Shown here one piece after another: positions 1 to 9,440 of a stretch of DNA of 64,000 bases (the first letter of the stretch is position 1; each line of letters begins with the position of its first letter). This DNA comes from Streptomyces bacillaris (lineage in GTDB: Bacteria; Actinomycetota; Actinomycetes; Streptomycetales; Streptomycetaceae), in NCBI RefSeq assembly GCF_003268675.1, contig NZ_CP029378.1:3038001-3102000 (forward strand), in the 5' to 3' direction. Position numbers and translations under genes: made by a program. Below the pieces are notes generated by a model, which was not told the origin of the DNA, made no database searches, and saw only the letters and a list, made by a program, of their open reading frames with translations.

Positions 1-189
1 GATACCGCGCTGGCGCTCCTCGGGAGCCTTGTCGATCTGGTCGAAGGCCGAGGCCTCGTTCAGGTCCGGGTACGCGTCGTGCAGCACCTTGGTAATGGCG
101 GCCGTGAGGGTCGTCTTACCGTGGTCGATGTGACCGATGGTGCCGATGTTGACGTGGGGCTTAGTCCGCTCGAACTTTGCCTTCGCCAC
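1..189 (-). CDS. tuf: Elongation factor Tu, N-terminal part (runs off window)
   Basis: EF-Tu delivers aminoacyl-tRNA to the ribosome as a GTP complex. Only the first 63 codons are in the window. They read [20 protein letters not shown] followed by IDHGKTT, the P-loop of translational GTPases. The start is a GTG at 189-187, preceded on the minus strand by an AGGAGG-type site about 6 bases upstream. It lies downstream of fusA, as in the str operon rpsL-rpsG-fusA-tuf. The remaining two thirds of the protein, including the tRNA-binding domains, are outside the window. Confidence 0.97.
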   Translation of the reverse strand, partial: MAKAKFERTKPHVNIGTIGHIDHGKTTLTAAITKVLHDAYPDLNEASAFDQIDKAPEERQRGI

Positions 190-346
190 TGGGGTCCTCC
201 TGAGTGGTTCTGTACGCCTTGCTTCATCGGCGCCAGGTGATCTTTGCTGGGGTGCCGGCGCCGGGGGCATACGGCACAGTGCTCGCGCGCTGTGCCGCAT
301 GCCCGCCCGGCTCCGGTGACAAGCCTAAAGCGTGTGCTCGGGAGAG
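190..346 (-). promoter_or_regulatory. fusA-tuf intergenic region, candidate tuf promoter
   Basis: On the minus strand a TAGGCT hexamer (322-327) fits the streptomycete -10 pattern, but no good -35 is visible. An 8-base inverted repeat (272-279 with 290-297) lies between it and the tuf start. Streptomycetes are known to carry a separate tuf promoter in this interval, so a second promoter is plausible. The exact elements are inference. Confidence 0.35.
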
Positions 347-2476
<2,130 letters not shown>

Positions 2477-2513
2477 ATGGCTCAGTCTTCTCTCGGTCTC
2501 GATGGGGTAGCGA

Positions 2514-2984
2514 CTACCAGCGGTAGTGCGCGAAGGCCTTGTTGGACTCGGCCATCTTGTGGGTGTCCTCACGCTTCTTGACCGAAGCGCCGAGGCCGTT
2601 GGAGGCGTCGAGCAGTTCGTTCATGAGGCGCTCGGTCATGGTCTTCTCGCGACGGGCGCGGGAGTAACCGACGAGCCAGCGCAGAGCCAGGGTGGAGGCG
2701 CGACCGGGCTTGACCTCGATCGGCACCTGGTAGGTGGCGCCACCGACACGGCGGGACTTGACCTCGAGCGAGGGCTTGACGTTCTCCAGCGCGCGCTTCA
2801 GCGTGATGACCGGGTCGTTGCCGGTCTTCTCGCGGAGGCCTTCCATGGCGCCGTAGACGATCCGCTCGGCGGTGGAACGCTTGCCGTCGAGGAGGATCTT
2901 GTTGATCAGCGACGTGACAAGAGGAGAGCTGTAGACCGGGTCGATGATGACCGGGCGCTTCGGGGCGGGGCCCTTACGAGGCAT
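2514..2984 (-). CDS. rpsG: 30S ribosomal protein S7
   Basis: Primary 16S rRNA 3'-domain binding protein of 156 residues, the standard bacterial length. It begins [20 protein letters not shown] and carries the conserved [16 protein letters not shown] segment and the C-terminal end [15 protein letters not shown]. It starts only two bases after the rpsL stop codon, so the two are probably translationally linked. In many bacteria S7 represses translation of this operon; no specific binding site was identified here. Confidence 0.98.
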
Positions 2985-2986
2985 TC

Positions 2987-3358
2987 TTACTTCTCCTTCT
3001 TGGCGCCGTAGCGGCTGCGGGCCTGCTTGCGGTTCTTGACACCCTGGGTGTCGAGCGAACCGCGGATGATCTTGTAACGAACACCCGGCAGGTCCTTCAC
3101 ACGGCCACCACGCACGAGCACGATGGAGTGCTCCTGCAGGTTGTGTCCCTCACCCGGGATGTAGGCCGTGACCTCGATACCGGAGGTCAGACGCACACGC
3201 GCGACCTTACGGAGGGCCGAGTTCGGCTTCTTCGGGGTGGTCGTGAACACACGCGTGCAGACACCGCGACGCTGGGGCGAACCCTCGAGCGCGGGCGTCT
3301 TGTTCTTCTCGACCTTGTCCTGCCGGCCCTTCCGGACCAGCTGCTGGATCGTAGGCAC
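2987..3358 (-). CDS. rpsL: 30S ribosomal protein S12
   Basis: Decoding-centre ribosomal protein of 123 residues, first gene of the str operon. It shows [19 protein letters not shown] and the loop [14 protein letters not shown]. Lys43 and Lys88, the positions where streptomycin-resistance substitutions occur, are both wild type, so the sequence predicts a streptomycin-sensitive S12. A leader of about 190 bases separates the ATG from the predicted transcription start. Confidence 0.98.
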
Positions 3359-3551
3359 TACTTCTCCGGTTTCTGTGTGCCGTTCGTGAAACTAACCTGG
3401 AACATCACCGACCCACGCGGTCGGGTGTGTCGAATACTGCAGACTCCCGCCCGAGGGGCAGAAGGGCACAGATTGCGGTGGCTACTGACAGACTCGCGAT
3501 GCGGTTGAGGACACGCACCGGAGCCCAGGCACACCCCAGGCACAAGGCTTG

Positions 3552-3580
3552 AGCGTACCTACCTCACGGACCTGGGTCAA
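3552..3580 (-). promoter_or_regulatory. Promoter of the str operon (rpsL-rpsG-fusA-tuf)
   Basis: Read on the minus strand: TTGACC (3580-3575), a 17-base spacer, and TACGCT (3557-3552). Both hexamers fit the principal streptomycete sigma factor pattern. Transcription would start near 3545, about 190 bases before the rpsL ATG. Confidence 0.75.
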
Positions 3581-3886
3581 AACAAATGCTGTCCACCCCG
3601 ACACGCCGGGGCCGCCGACCACCGCGGACGGGCCCCGCCCCCTGGTGGCCGCCCCTCCGGACCGTTGCCGGACCTCGGCAATCGAACGGCACGGACACAG
3701 CGTACGTACGGACTGCCGCTGCCTTCCACTGTCGTCGACGGCTACGCGCTCGTCGCCGACATACCGGCCCTGGCGGGCAAGGCCCCGCTGCCCGACCGGG
3801 TTCCTGGGTCGGGGAGCCGGTGATCTCCGGCCGGGAGTCACCGGAGCGGGCGGCCGTTCCCCGGTGCGGTCGTTCCCTGTGCCGTC
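3581..3886. other. Intergenic stretch between the str promoter and the accessory block
   Basis: About 300 bases with no convincing gene. The open frames here are GC-bias shadows with no ribosome-binding site and Arg/Pro/Ala-rich translations. It marks the junction between the conserved str operon and the accessory region; no attachment-site-like direct repeat was recognised by eye. Confidence 0.5.
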
Positions 3887-4903
3887 TCAGGGGTGGCCGC
3901 CCTTTCGCGTGTCCTCCGTGGCGGCCGCCCTGCCGCCGTCCGCCGGCCGCCTCGGGGGCAGCCTCAGGCGGGGCGCCGGAAGCGTGGGGATGGTCGGGAC
4001 CCGGGAGCTGCGGCTCTTGGGTACGAGCGCGGGTTCGGGCCCGGAACCGGTGCGCGCCGGCCGGGGCGCGGGTACGGAGCGCCGACCGGTACGGGGGCGG
4101 CCGGTGCCGGGCTCCCCGCCCTCGGGGCCGTCACCGTCCCGTGGGCCTGGCGGTCCTTGGGCATCGACATCGGCATCGGCATCGCGATCGGTGCGGGGAC
4201 CGGCGTGCGGAGCGGCATGGGAAGCGACATGCGGAGCCACGTCGTCCGGGAGGCCGTCCTCGCGGTCCGGCTCGCGGGGGTCCCCGCCACGGGCCTCCTG
4301 CCGGATGGGGATCACCGCGGCGCGGCCCGGCGTACGCCCCACCAGGCGTAAGGTCCGCAGGTTCGCGCTCCGCGCGGCTTCGACGGCGGGCTCGAAATGG
4401 GCGGCGGCATCGCGCCAGCCGTGCGAGTACGCGCGCAGCTCCCGGCGCTCCAGCTCCGCCCGCAGCAGGACGACGACCTCATGGGGCTCGTGGGCGTCGA
4501 GGAGGGCGCCCAGGTCGGCGAGGAGCGCCGCGTACGTCTCCGGTACGGGCGCGCCCGCCTCGGACGGCGGCACGTCCGCTTCCGGTGGTGCCGCTCCCGC
4601 ATCCGATGGTGGCACGTCTGTTTCCCGCGCCGGGCGATCCGCTCCCCGTGCCGGGGCGTCGGCTCCCGGGGGCGGGGCATCGGCCGGAAGGGTGGCGGAT
4701 CCGGTACGCGGAGTGTCGACCTCCGGCGCCGGGACGTCGACCGGACGGGAGGTGCGTCCCGGGGGCGGGGCGTCGACCGGACGGGGCGTGGGCCCCGGGG
4801 GCGGAGGGACGGCCGGACGGGACGTGGGCCCCGCAGTCAGGGCATCGGCCGGAGAGGCGGCTTCGTCGGGGGTGGCCCGGGAGCACTCTTCCCGCTCGAC
4901 CAT
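3887..4903 (-). CDS. Proline-rich protein of unknown function
   Basis: A 338-residue protein whose family I do not recognise. Residues 20-130 are low complexity, with imperfect repeats of the type RPVDAPPPG and later DVPPSEAGAP. A short folded-looking segment follows (about residues 130-220) with ETYAALLADLGALLDAHEPH, ELERRELRAYSHGWRDAAAH and LRLVGRTPGRAAVIPIRQ. The C-terminal 110 residues are again Pro/Arg/Asp-rich. No signal peptide or membrane segment is visible. A GGAAGG-type site precedes the ATG. It sits next to the repressor-like gene beside the tail cluster, but a link to it is only positional. Confidence 0.6.
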   Translation of the reverse strand: MVEREECSRATPDEAASPADALTAGPTSRPAVPPPPGPTPRPVDAPPPGRTSRPVDVPAPEVDTPRTGSATLPADAPPPGADAPARGADRPARETDVPPSDAGAAPPEADVPPSEAGAPVPETYAALLADLGALLDAHEPHEVVVLLRAELERRELRAYSHGWRDAAAHFEPAVEAARSANLRTLRLVGRTPGRAAVIPIRQEARGGDPREPDREDGLPDDVAPHVASHAAPHAGPRTDRDADADVDAQGPPGPRDGDGPEGGEPGTGRPRTGRRSVPAPRPARTGSGPEPALVPKSRSSRVPTIPTLPAPRLRLPPRRPADGGRAAATEDTRKGGHP

Positions 4904-5141
4904 GCGCCCCCCCTTCCTTCCCGCCCGTGCGAGACGCTCCGGACCGGGCGGGCGCGCACGGCGGCCGCGACGATCGCGTGCTCTCGTTCTGCCCGGCGCG
5001 CACCTGGCGGGGTGCGGCCGTGCACTGCTGTTGGTGAACCTGCTGGGGCGGGGGGACAGGCCACGACAGCTTACGGGCCGGGGGCGGGAACGGGCCTGCG
5101 GGGCCGCCGCACGATCGGCAGCGCCCGCCTCCGTCCCGGGC

Positions 5142-5588
5142 TCACTCGGAGGCGAGCGGGGCCCGGCGCTCGGCGGCGGTGACCGCCGGGTCGGGAAGGA
5201 ACTGGCCCGCCACCCGGACGAACATCTCGCGCTGGTCCGCCGGTACGCCGAGCGCCACGGCGGCCTCCTCGAGGGTGAGCGGACGCCCGCCCGCCGCCGG
5301 TGCGCCCGCGGGCGCGGAGGGCAGCGGCAGGTCCTCCTCCGTGAGCCGGCCGGAGCGGATGAGCATGTCGCGCACCGGGACCTGGAGCACCTGCGCGAGA
5401 CGTCTGGTGGTCTCCAGGTCCGGCATGCTCTGGCGCTGGAGGAGGCGGGTGATGGCGGCCCGGTGGACCCCGGCCTCGTCGGCGAGACGGGATTTGCCGC
5501 CGCCGCGTGGACTGTCGATGTCGAAGCCGCGCCGACGGATCAGTTCTTCGATCCAGGTCGCGAAGCTGTCGAGTTCGCCCGTGGTCAT
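5142..5588 (-). CDS. XRE-type helix-turn-helix regulator, candidate repressor of the tail locus
   Basis: A 148-residue protein (start chosen at ATG 5588, MTTGELDSF; a longer reading to 5618 is possible). The HTH lies at about residues 30-75: SRLADEAGVHRAAITRLLQR then LETTRRLAQVLQVPVRDML, the arrangement of Cro/CI-like regulators. A Pro/Ala linker and a C-terminal segment that may mediate dimerisation follow. It is divergent from the Cys-rich gene at 5784. The space between them holds two TTGCGCGC-type palindromes, one of which recurs at the tail-operon promoter. Autoregulation and repression of the tail genes are inference from this arrangement. Confidence 0.85.
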   Translation of the reverse strand: MTTGELDSFATWIEELIRRRGFDIDSPRGGGKSRLADEAGVHRAAITRLLQRQSMPDLETTRRLAQVLQVPVRDMLIRSGRLTEEDLPLPSAPAGAPAAGGRPLTLEEAAVALGVPADQREMFVRVAGQFLPDPAVTAAERRAPLASE

Positions 5589-5630
5589 GGGGCACTCGCC
5601 TCCCTCCGAAGCAACCATCAGACTATCGCG

Positions 5631-5642
5631 CTTGCGCGCAAG
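5631..5642. promoter_or_regulatory. Palindromic operator candidate upstream of the XRE gene
   Basis: Perfect 12-base palindrome CTTGCGCGCAAG, 43 bases upstream of the XRE ATG. It contains the TTGCGCGC core also found at 5719-5734 and 7450-7465. Confidence 0.5.
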
Positions 5643-5715
5643 GAATTACCCCGCCCACCCCTACCGTTTGGGCAAAATCTGTGGAGATAAAGGCGGCGGA
5701 CCCCTCGATTCCCCC

Positions 5716-5744
5716 TTGCGTGCGAGCGCGCAACATGTCAGGGT
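5716..5744 (+). promoter_or_regulatory. Promoter with overlapping operator, upstream of the Cys-rich gene
   Basis: TTGCGT (5716-5721), 17-base spacer, CAGGGT (5739-5744). The bases 5719-5734 are the exact reverse complement of GTTGCGCGCTCGCACG at 7450-7465, so the same protein probably binds both sites. The element overlaps the -35, as expected for repression. Confidence 0.55.
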
Positions 5745-5783
5745 GCGGACTCGCAACACCTCGTGCGGGGAGAAGGGATCGCC

Positions 5784-6668
5784 ATGAACACACCGAACGC
5801 GTCCACATCCAACACACGGACACCCGATGCCGGGGCACGGGCCGACGTCCGAAAGTCCGGAGACCGGAAGCCCGGTGGCCGGAAGTCCAGTGACCGGAAG
5901 CCCGGTGGCGGTCCGTCCGCGGACACCGTGACCGCCACGACCGCGGACGCCATGACCGCCGACGCCCTGCTCTGGATCGAGCTGCTGCTGCGCCAGTTCC
6001 CGGAGCTGCTCACCGAGCTGGCCCCCGCCTACCGCTCCCCCTCCGCCCCGCGCCCGACCCCGGCCGGCGCTCACCGGGCCCCGGCCGGCCCGACCCGCGC
6101 CGAGCGCGAGGAGGCCCTGCGGGCCGAGCAGGCGCACGGCCTCACGCCGTCCGGAGCCCGTACCTCGCCGCTCCGGCTGCACATCTCCGACGCCGTACGG
6201 GACATCACGGATGGCGTGATCGAGCTGGACGAGGCCGTCCACGACCGGCTCCGGCTGCCCCGCCCGCGCCGTGAGCAGGTGGCCGGCCGGCTGCTGCGCA
6301 TCGCGGGGCTGCTCGACCGGGCCGCCGCCGACGACGTCCTCCTCGAACACGTCCGGGACGAGGTCCGCCGGATGGCCCGGCGGTGCACCCGGGCCCTGGG
6401 CGGCGCCGAACCGGTGGTGCGGGTGAACGGCCGCTGCCCCTGGTGCGACTCGGTCTCGCTGCGGGCCTTCCCCGCGCGCCGCGCGGTCCTCTGCGTCAAC
6501 CCGGCCTGCCGCTGCGCGGACCGGGCCTGCGACTGCCGTACGGATCCGGCGCACCGCCACGCGTGGAGCGAGGGTGCGTGGGTGCGGCTCGCGGCTGAGT
6601 CGGGCGCCGATCTCGCGGAGCTGACCGCGTCGACGACGGACACCGCGCGGCGGGAGGGGAGCCGATGA
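5784..6668 (+). CDS. Cys-rich (zinc-ribbon-like) protein, probable locus-specific regulator
   Basis: A 294-residue protein of no family I can name. After a Lys/Gly/Asp-rich N-terminus with repeats of the type DRKPGGRKS (residues 20-45), a helical region contains LLWIELLLRQFPELLTELAP. Another helical part (about 135-215) includes DGVIELDEAVHDRLRLPRP. Near residues 220-255 it has CPWC, CVNPACRC and CDCRTDP, a likely zinc-binding module. ATG 5784 has GGGGAGAAGGG upstream. Its TGA overlaps the ATG of the MerR-like gene by four bases, so the two are coupled. The pair stands between the XRE gene and the tail operon. Confidence 0.8.
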   Translation: MNTPNASTSNTRTPDAGARADVRKSGDRKPGGRKSSDRKPGGGPSADTVTATTADAMTADALLWIELLLRQFPELLTELAPAYRSPSAPRPTPAGAHRAPAGPTRAEREEALRAEQAHGLTPSGARTSPLRLHISDAVRDITDGVIELDEAVHDRLRLPRPRREQVAGRLLRIAGLLDRAAADDVLLEHVRDEVRRMARRCTRALGGAEPVVRVNGRCPWCDSVSLRAFPARRAVLCVNPACRCADRACDCRTDPAHRHAWSEGAWVRLAAESGADLAELTASTTDTARREGSR

Positions 6669-6865
6669 CGGACACGGCACCGACCCTGGTGACGGGCGCC
6701 CTGGCCGCCCACGAGGCGGGCGTGACCCCGGCGACGATCCGCAAGTGGGTCCAGCTGGGCCACCTCAGCCCGGCGGGCCGGCGGGGCCGGGCGCACACGT
6801 TCCGGCTGGAGGACGTCTTCGCCGCGGAACGGGCGGCGCGGCGCAAGGCGCCGACGGCGCGCTGA
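6665..6865 (+). CDS. Small MerR/excisionase-like helix-turn-helix protein
   Basis: A 66-residue protein that is essentially one winged-helix HTH: TGALAAHEAGVTPATIRKWV followed by a wing-like GHLSPAGRRGRAHTFRLEDV. This is the pattern of stand-alone MerR-like or excisionase-type DNA-binding proteins. It overlaps the preceding gene by ATGA and ends just before a perfect terminator hairpin. With no integrase in the locus an excision role is unlikely. A role in activating or tuning the tail genes is inference. Confidence 0.8.
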   Translation: MTDTAPTLVTGALAAHEAGVTPATIRKWVQLGHLSPAGRRGRAHTFRLEDVFAAERAARRKAPTAR

Positions 6866-6877
6866 ACGACAGAAGCG

Positions 6878-6921
6878 GTGAAGGAGGGGCGGCACCCGGC
6901 CGGGTGCCGCCCCTCCTTCAC
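6878..6921. terminator. Bidirectional terminator hairpin
   Basis: Perfect 44-base palindrome, with arms 6878-6899 and 6900-6921 (GTGAAGGAGGGGCGGCACCC and its complement). It lies between the convergent MerR-like gene and the small gene at 6949-7215 and can serve both strands. Confidence 0.85.
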
Positions 6922-6948
6922 TGTTCCCGCCTCCGCATGCTCCCCCGG

Positions 6949-7215
6949 CTACTCCTCCGGCACGTTCGCGTTCGTCATACGGAGCACCTGGGCCCCGCCC
7001 TCCGTACCCCCGGCCACCAGGGCGATCGCCTCGCCCCAGCCGCTGCGGAACCCCCGGGTCTCCGCCTCCACGGCGATTCTCGCGCCGACCTTGCCGACGA
7101 CGGCGGTGAGCGTACGGGCGACCTCCGCGGTGTACGTACCCGACTCCCCCGACTCCGCGGCCACCTCGACCACCGCAGCCATGACATCGGCCAGCCGCTC
7201 CTGGGCACTGATCAC
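6949..7215 (-). CDS. Small conserved-looking protein of unknown function
   Basis: An 88-residue protein starting at GTG 7215 (VISAQERLADVMAAVVEVA). GGGAG lies 7 bases upstream, which is why the longer frame to 7476 is not used: that extension is Arg-rich and covers the tail-operon promoter. The C-terminal half contains VVGKVGARIAVEAETRGFRS and IALVAGGTEGGAQVLRM. There are no membrane segments or known motif. It is transcribed away from the tail operon. Confidence 0.6.
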   Translation of the reverse strand: MISAQERLADVMAAVVEVAAESGESGTYTAEVARTLTAVVGKVGARIAVEAETRGFRSGWGEAIALVAGGTEGGAQVLRMTNANVPEE

Positions 7216-7449
7216 CGGCTCACTCCCGTCCACCCGCTCCCCCGCTCCCTCGCTCCACACGCCTCGTCCGGGCGCTTCCCGCCGCAGAACCGCCGCCTTT
7301 CGAATGCCAGTTCGATAACCGCAGACTAACGCACCGAAGGCGGGGATGCGGGAGGCGAGAACAGGCCCCGCCGCGCGCCGGCGAGGTGCGGACGACCCCC
7401 GAACCACACCGGAGCCACACCCAGCGAAATTGCACCTTCGCACCAACAA

Positions 7450-7479
7450 GTTGCGCGCTCGCACGATCTCAGTCACAAT
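7450..7479 (+). promoter_or_regulatory. Candidate tail-operon promoter with overlapping operator
   Basis: GTTGCGCGCTCGCACG (7450-7465) is identical, in reverse complement, to 5719-5734. TTGCGC (7451-7456) can be a -35, with CACAAT (7474-7479) 17 bases downstream as -10. The upstream bases 7427-7440 hold further TTGCACC / TCGCACC half-site-like words. This puts the tail operon under the same regulator as the Cys-rich gene. Confidence 0.55.
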
Positions 7480-7488
7480 AAGTGCAGC

Positions 7489-7525
7489 GGCGGAGCTGCG
7501 CCCACCCTCCGGGCGCGGCTCCGCC
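7489..7525 (+). promoter_or_regulatory. Leader stem-loop of the tail operon
   Basis: Arms 7489-7503 and 7511-7525 (15 base pairs, one G-T) around a 7-base loop. It lies about 100 bases before the first tail gene and could be an attenuator or a stabilising 5' structure. No U-tract follows. Confidence 0.5.
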
Positions 7526-7623
7526 GCCCGCGTTCCGGCTCTCCGGGCATGCCCCGAACGCTTCGCCGGACACCTCCCTGATTACCTCTGACCACCTCCG
7601 CGAACAGGAGTGATCGCCCTGCC

Positions 7624-8034
7624 ATGACTTCACCTCCGAGCACCTTCCCCGACGTGGAAGCCATCGTCGTGGAGCTTCTCTCCGAGCGCGCCGATCTGGC
7701 GGACGCGGTCGTGGACGAGACTCCGCCGCCGGGCTTCGACGGCACACAGAAGGCGGTGATCGTCTCCCGGCGCGGTGGCGCCTGGATCGACGACCTCCAC
7801 CTGGACCAGCCGCTGATCGAGCTGGAGGCCTACGGGCCGGACAAGACCACGGCACACCGCCTGGCCAACTCCGCCCGGGCCGAACTACTCGCCGCGGTCG
7901 GCCGACGGTACGGGACGAACATCGTGATCAGCGATGTCGTCGAGTCGGACGGCCCGCGCTGGCTGCCCGAGTACCTGTACCCGGCGGCCAACCGCTACCT
8001 CTGCGTCCTGCGCGTCTCGCTGCGCATCGGCTGA
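7624..8034 (+). CDS. Tail terminator / tail completion protein
   Basis: A 136-residue protein that would cap the tail tube at its head-proximal end. The fold is suggested by FPDVEAIVVELLSERADL at the N-terminus, the strand pair VIVSRRGG ... PLIELEAYGPDKTTAHRLA, and the C-terminal YPAANRYLCVLRVSLRIG. This is the pattern of small siphophage tail-terminator or head-tail joining proteins. It is the first gene of the tail operon, exactly where this protein belongs, directly before the tube gene. AGGAG lies 15 bases upstream of the ATG. The family assignment is by pattern and position. Confidence 0.7.
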   Translation: MTSPPSTFPDVEAIVVELLSERADLADAVVDETPPPGFDGTQKAVIVSRRGGAWIDDLHLDQPLIELEAYGPDKTTAHRLANSARAELLAAVGRRYGTNIVISDVVESDGPRWLPEYLYPAANRYLCVLRVSLRIG

Positions 8035-8046
8035 CGCGGTACTCGG

Positions 8047-8207
8047 GTCCGTACGCCTGAGGCCGGTCCCGCACGCCTCGAACCGGCCCCGTATGTCTCC
8101 AACCGGTCCCGTACGCCTCCGACCGCGCCCGTACGTCTGAGGCCGGTCCCGTACCGTCGGCCGACCGGTCCCCGTACGCCCCGGCCACGACCCGTACGCC
8201 TTCGAGG
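8047..8207. repeat. Eight degenerate 20-base tandem repeats
   Basis: Units begin at 8047, 8066, 8086, 8106, 8126, 8146, 8168 and 8188 and follow the pattern GTCCCGTACGCCTCCGACCG. Spacing is 19-22 bases, mostly 20. The block fills the gap between the tail terminator and tube genes. There are no conserved spacers, so it is not a CRISPR array. Confidence 0.75.
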
Positions 8208-8309
8208 CCGTACGCCCACGAGGCGGCGCGCCCCGGACCCGTACACCCGCAAGTCCCGTACGGACAGAAGTCCCTTACGGACACCGGCCCGTGCGCGCCC
8301 CACAGACCA

Positions 8310-8335
8310 GGCCCTGCCCCTCCGGCGGGGCCTTT
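8310..8335 (+). terminator. Hairpin with T-run upstream of the tube gene
   Basis: Arms GGCCCTGCC (8310-8318) and GGCGGGGCC (8324-8332) followed by TTT. It lies 80 bases before the tube ATG. Partial termination here would separate expression of the tail terminator from the tube, or shield a second promoter. Confidence 0.5.
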
Positions 8336-8413
8336 GCCGTACCCGGTACGGCACGCACCACCCCCGGCACCACACCCACCCCTTTCAGGGACCAACCACC
8401 CAAGGAGCCATCC

Positions 8414-9022
8414 ATGGCAGGCAACAACGCCTCCGAGATCCGCGTGGCCGGAACCGGCCGCATCCTCGTCGCCGAGATCGACGCCCCGCTGCCGGAGGCC
8501 TTCTCCGACAACCCGGCGGCCGACTGGGGTCCGGCCTGGACCGACCTGGGCTACACCTCCACCGAGGGCGTGACCTTCTCCAAGAAGGACAAGCTGGACC
8601 CGGTCGAGACGTGGCAGTCCATCAGCCCGGCCCGGTTCGTCTACGCGGACCGCGACCTGACGCTGAAGTTCGCGATGCTCCAGTTCAACGAGGACACGCT
8701 GCCGTTCTTCCTCGGCGGCAAGTCCACGGACATCCGCAAGGACGGGGACGCCACGAACGTCTTCCAGTTCGACGTGCCGGACGGTCCGACCTTCGACGAG
8801 CGGGCCCTCGGCCTGGAGTTCACCGACGGCTCCGAGGTCACGTACCGCTTCGTCATCCCGCGCGGCCAGGTCACCGCGACCGACGACATCAAGCTCGCCC
8901 GGAAGGCCGCGGCGCAGCTGGGCGTCACCTTCACCGCGCTCTCCCCGGGCGACGGCGCGGCGCTGGCCACCTTCGTGATGAAGGACCCGGCCTACGCGGT
9001 GCCGACGGTCCCGGCGCCGTAA
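8414..9022 (+). CDS. Major tail tube protein
   Basis: A 202-residue beta-rich protein expected to polymerise into the tail tube. Features: VAGTGRILVAEIDAPLPEAF near the N-terminus, WGPAWTDLGYTSTEGVTFS (the typical 'gyt.e.Gv' turn of siphophage tube proteins), and a C-terminal TFTALSPGDGAALATFVMKD. Length is normal for a tube subunit. ATG 8414 is preceded by AAGGAG at good spacing; an upstream in-frame extension to 8291 runs through the hairpin and is rejected. It is followed by the chaperone pair, as in siphophages. Confidence 0.85.
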   Translation: MAGNNASEIRVAGTGRILVAEIDAPLPEAFSDNPAADWGPAWTDLGYTSTEGVTFSKKDKLDPVETWQSISPARFVYADRDLTLKFAMLQFNEDTLPFFLGGKSTDIRKDGDATNVFQFDVPDGPTFDERALGLEFTDGSEVTYRFVIPRGQVTATDDIKLARKAAAQLGVTFTALSPGDGAALATFVMKDPAYAVPTVPAP

Positions 9023-9149
9023 CACCCGTACGGCCCGCACCATCCGCAACACCCGCCGGGGCGGGGCCGGTTCAGACCGCCCCCGCCCCGGCACCCCCTC
9101 CTCTCCCCTCCCCCACATCCGAACCCCGCACCTGAAACGGAGACACCGC

Positions 9150-9440
9150 ATGGCTTCCTTCGACGTGAACGCGGCGCGCGCCCAGCGCCTGGAGGCGCTC
9201 GGCCGCACCTGGTCCTTCGACCTGGACGGCGACACCTTCGAACTGCCCACCGAGCTGACCCGCGCCACCGCCGCCGCGCTGCGTTCGCTGGACGACAACG
9301 ACGTGGACGGGCTGCTGCGGCTGCTGCTCGGCGAGGAGCAGTTCGGCCGCTTCGAGCGCCACGACATCACCATGCAGGACATCGCCGCGCTCCTGGAGGC
9401 GTACGGCAAGGAGACCGGGCTCGGCCTGGGGGAAGGCTGA
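9150..9440 (+). CDS. Tail assembly chaperone, upstream frame (gpG-like)
   Basis: A 96-residue protein, MASFDVNAARAQRLEALGRT, with WSFDLDGDTFELPTEL and a C-terminal EAYGKETGLGLGEG, the typical acidic short chaperone that coats the tape measure. It ends at TGA 9438-9440. Directly before this lies the run GGGGGAA (9428-9434), from which a -1 slip enters the frame continuing to 9859. Known siphophage chaperones make both the short form and a rarer frameshifted fusion. GGAG at 9139-9142 precedes the ATG. Confidence 0.88.
   Translation: MASFDVNAARAQRLEALGRTWSFDLDGDTFELPTELTRATAAALRSLDDNDVDGLLRLLLGEEQFGRFERHDITMQDIAALLEAYGKETGLGLGEG
9428..9434 (+). other. Probable -1 ribosomal frameshift site
   Basis: GGGGGAA, read in zero frame as G GGG GAA, four codons before the TGA of the short chaperone. 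After a -1 slip the frame reads GGG GGA AGG CTG AGC and stays open to 9857. P-site pairing is preserved; A-site re-pairing is imperfect, so the exact slip position is inferred. Confidence 0.7.

Noticed and set aside
3482..3841. 119-codon minus-strand frame upstream of rpsL
   Set aside because: It spans the str promoter, has no start signal and no recognisable domain.
6949..7476. Long form (175 codons) of the small minus-strand gene
   Set aside because: The extension covers the tail-operon promoter and lacks a ribosome-binding site; GTG 7215 has GGGAG at good spacing.
8047..8207. Repeat block considered as a CRISPR array
   Set aside because: Units are directly adjacent and degenerate, with no spacers and no cas genes.
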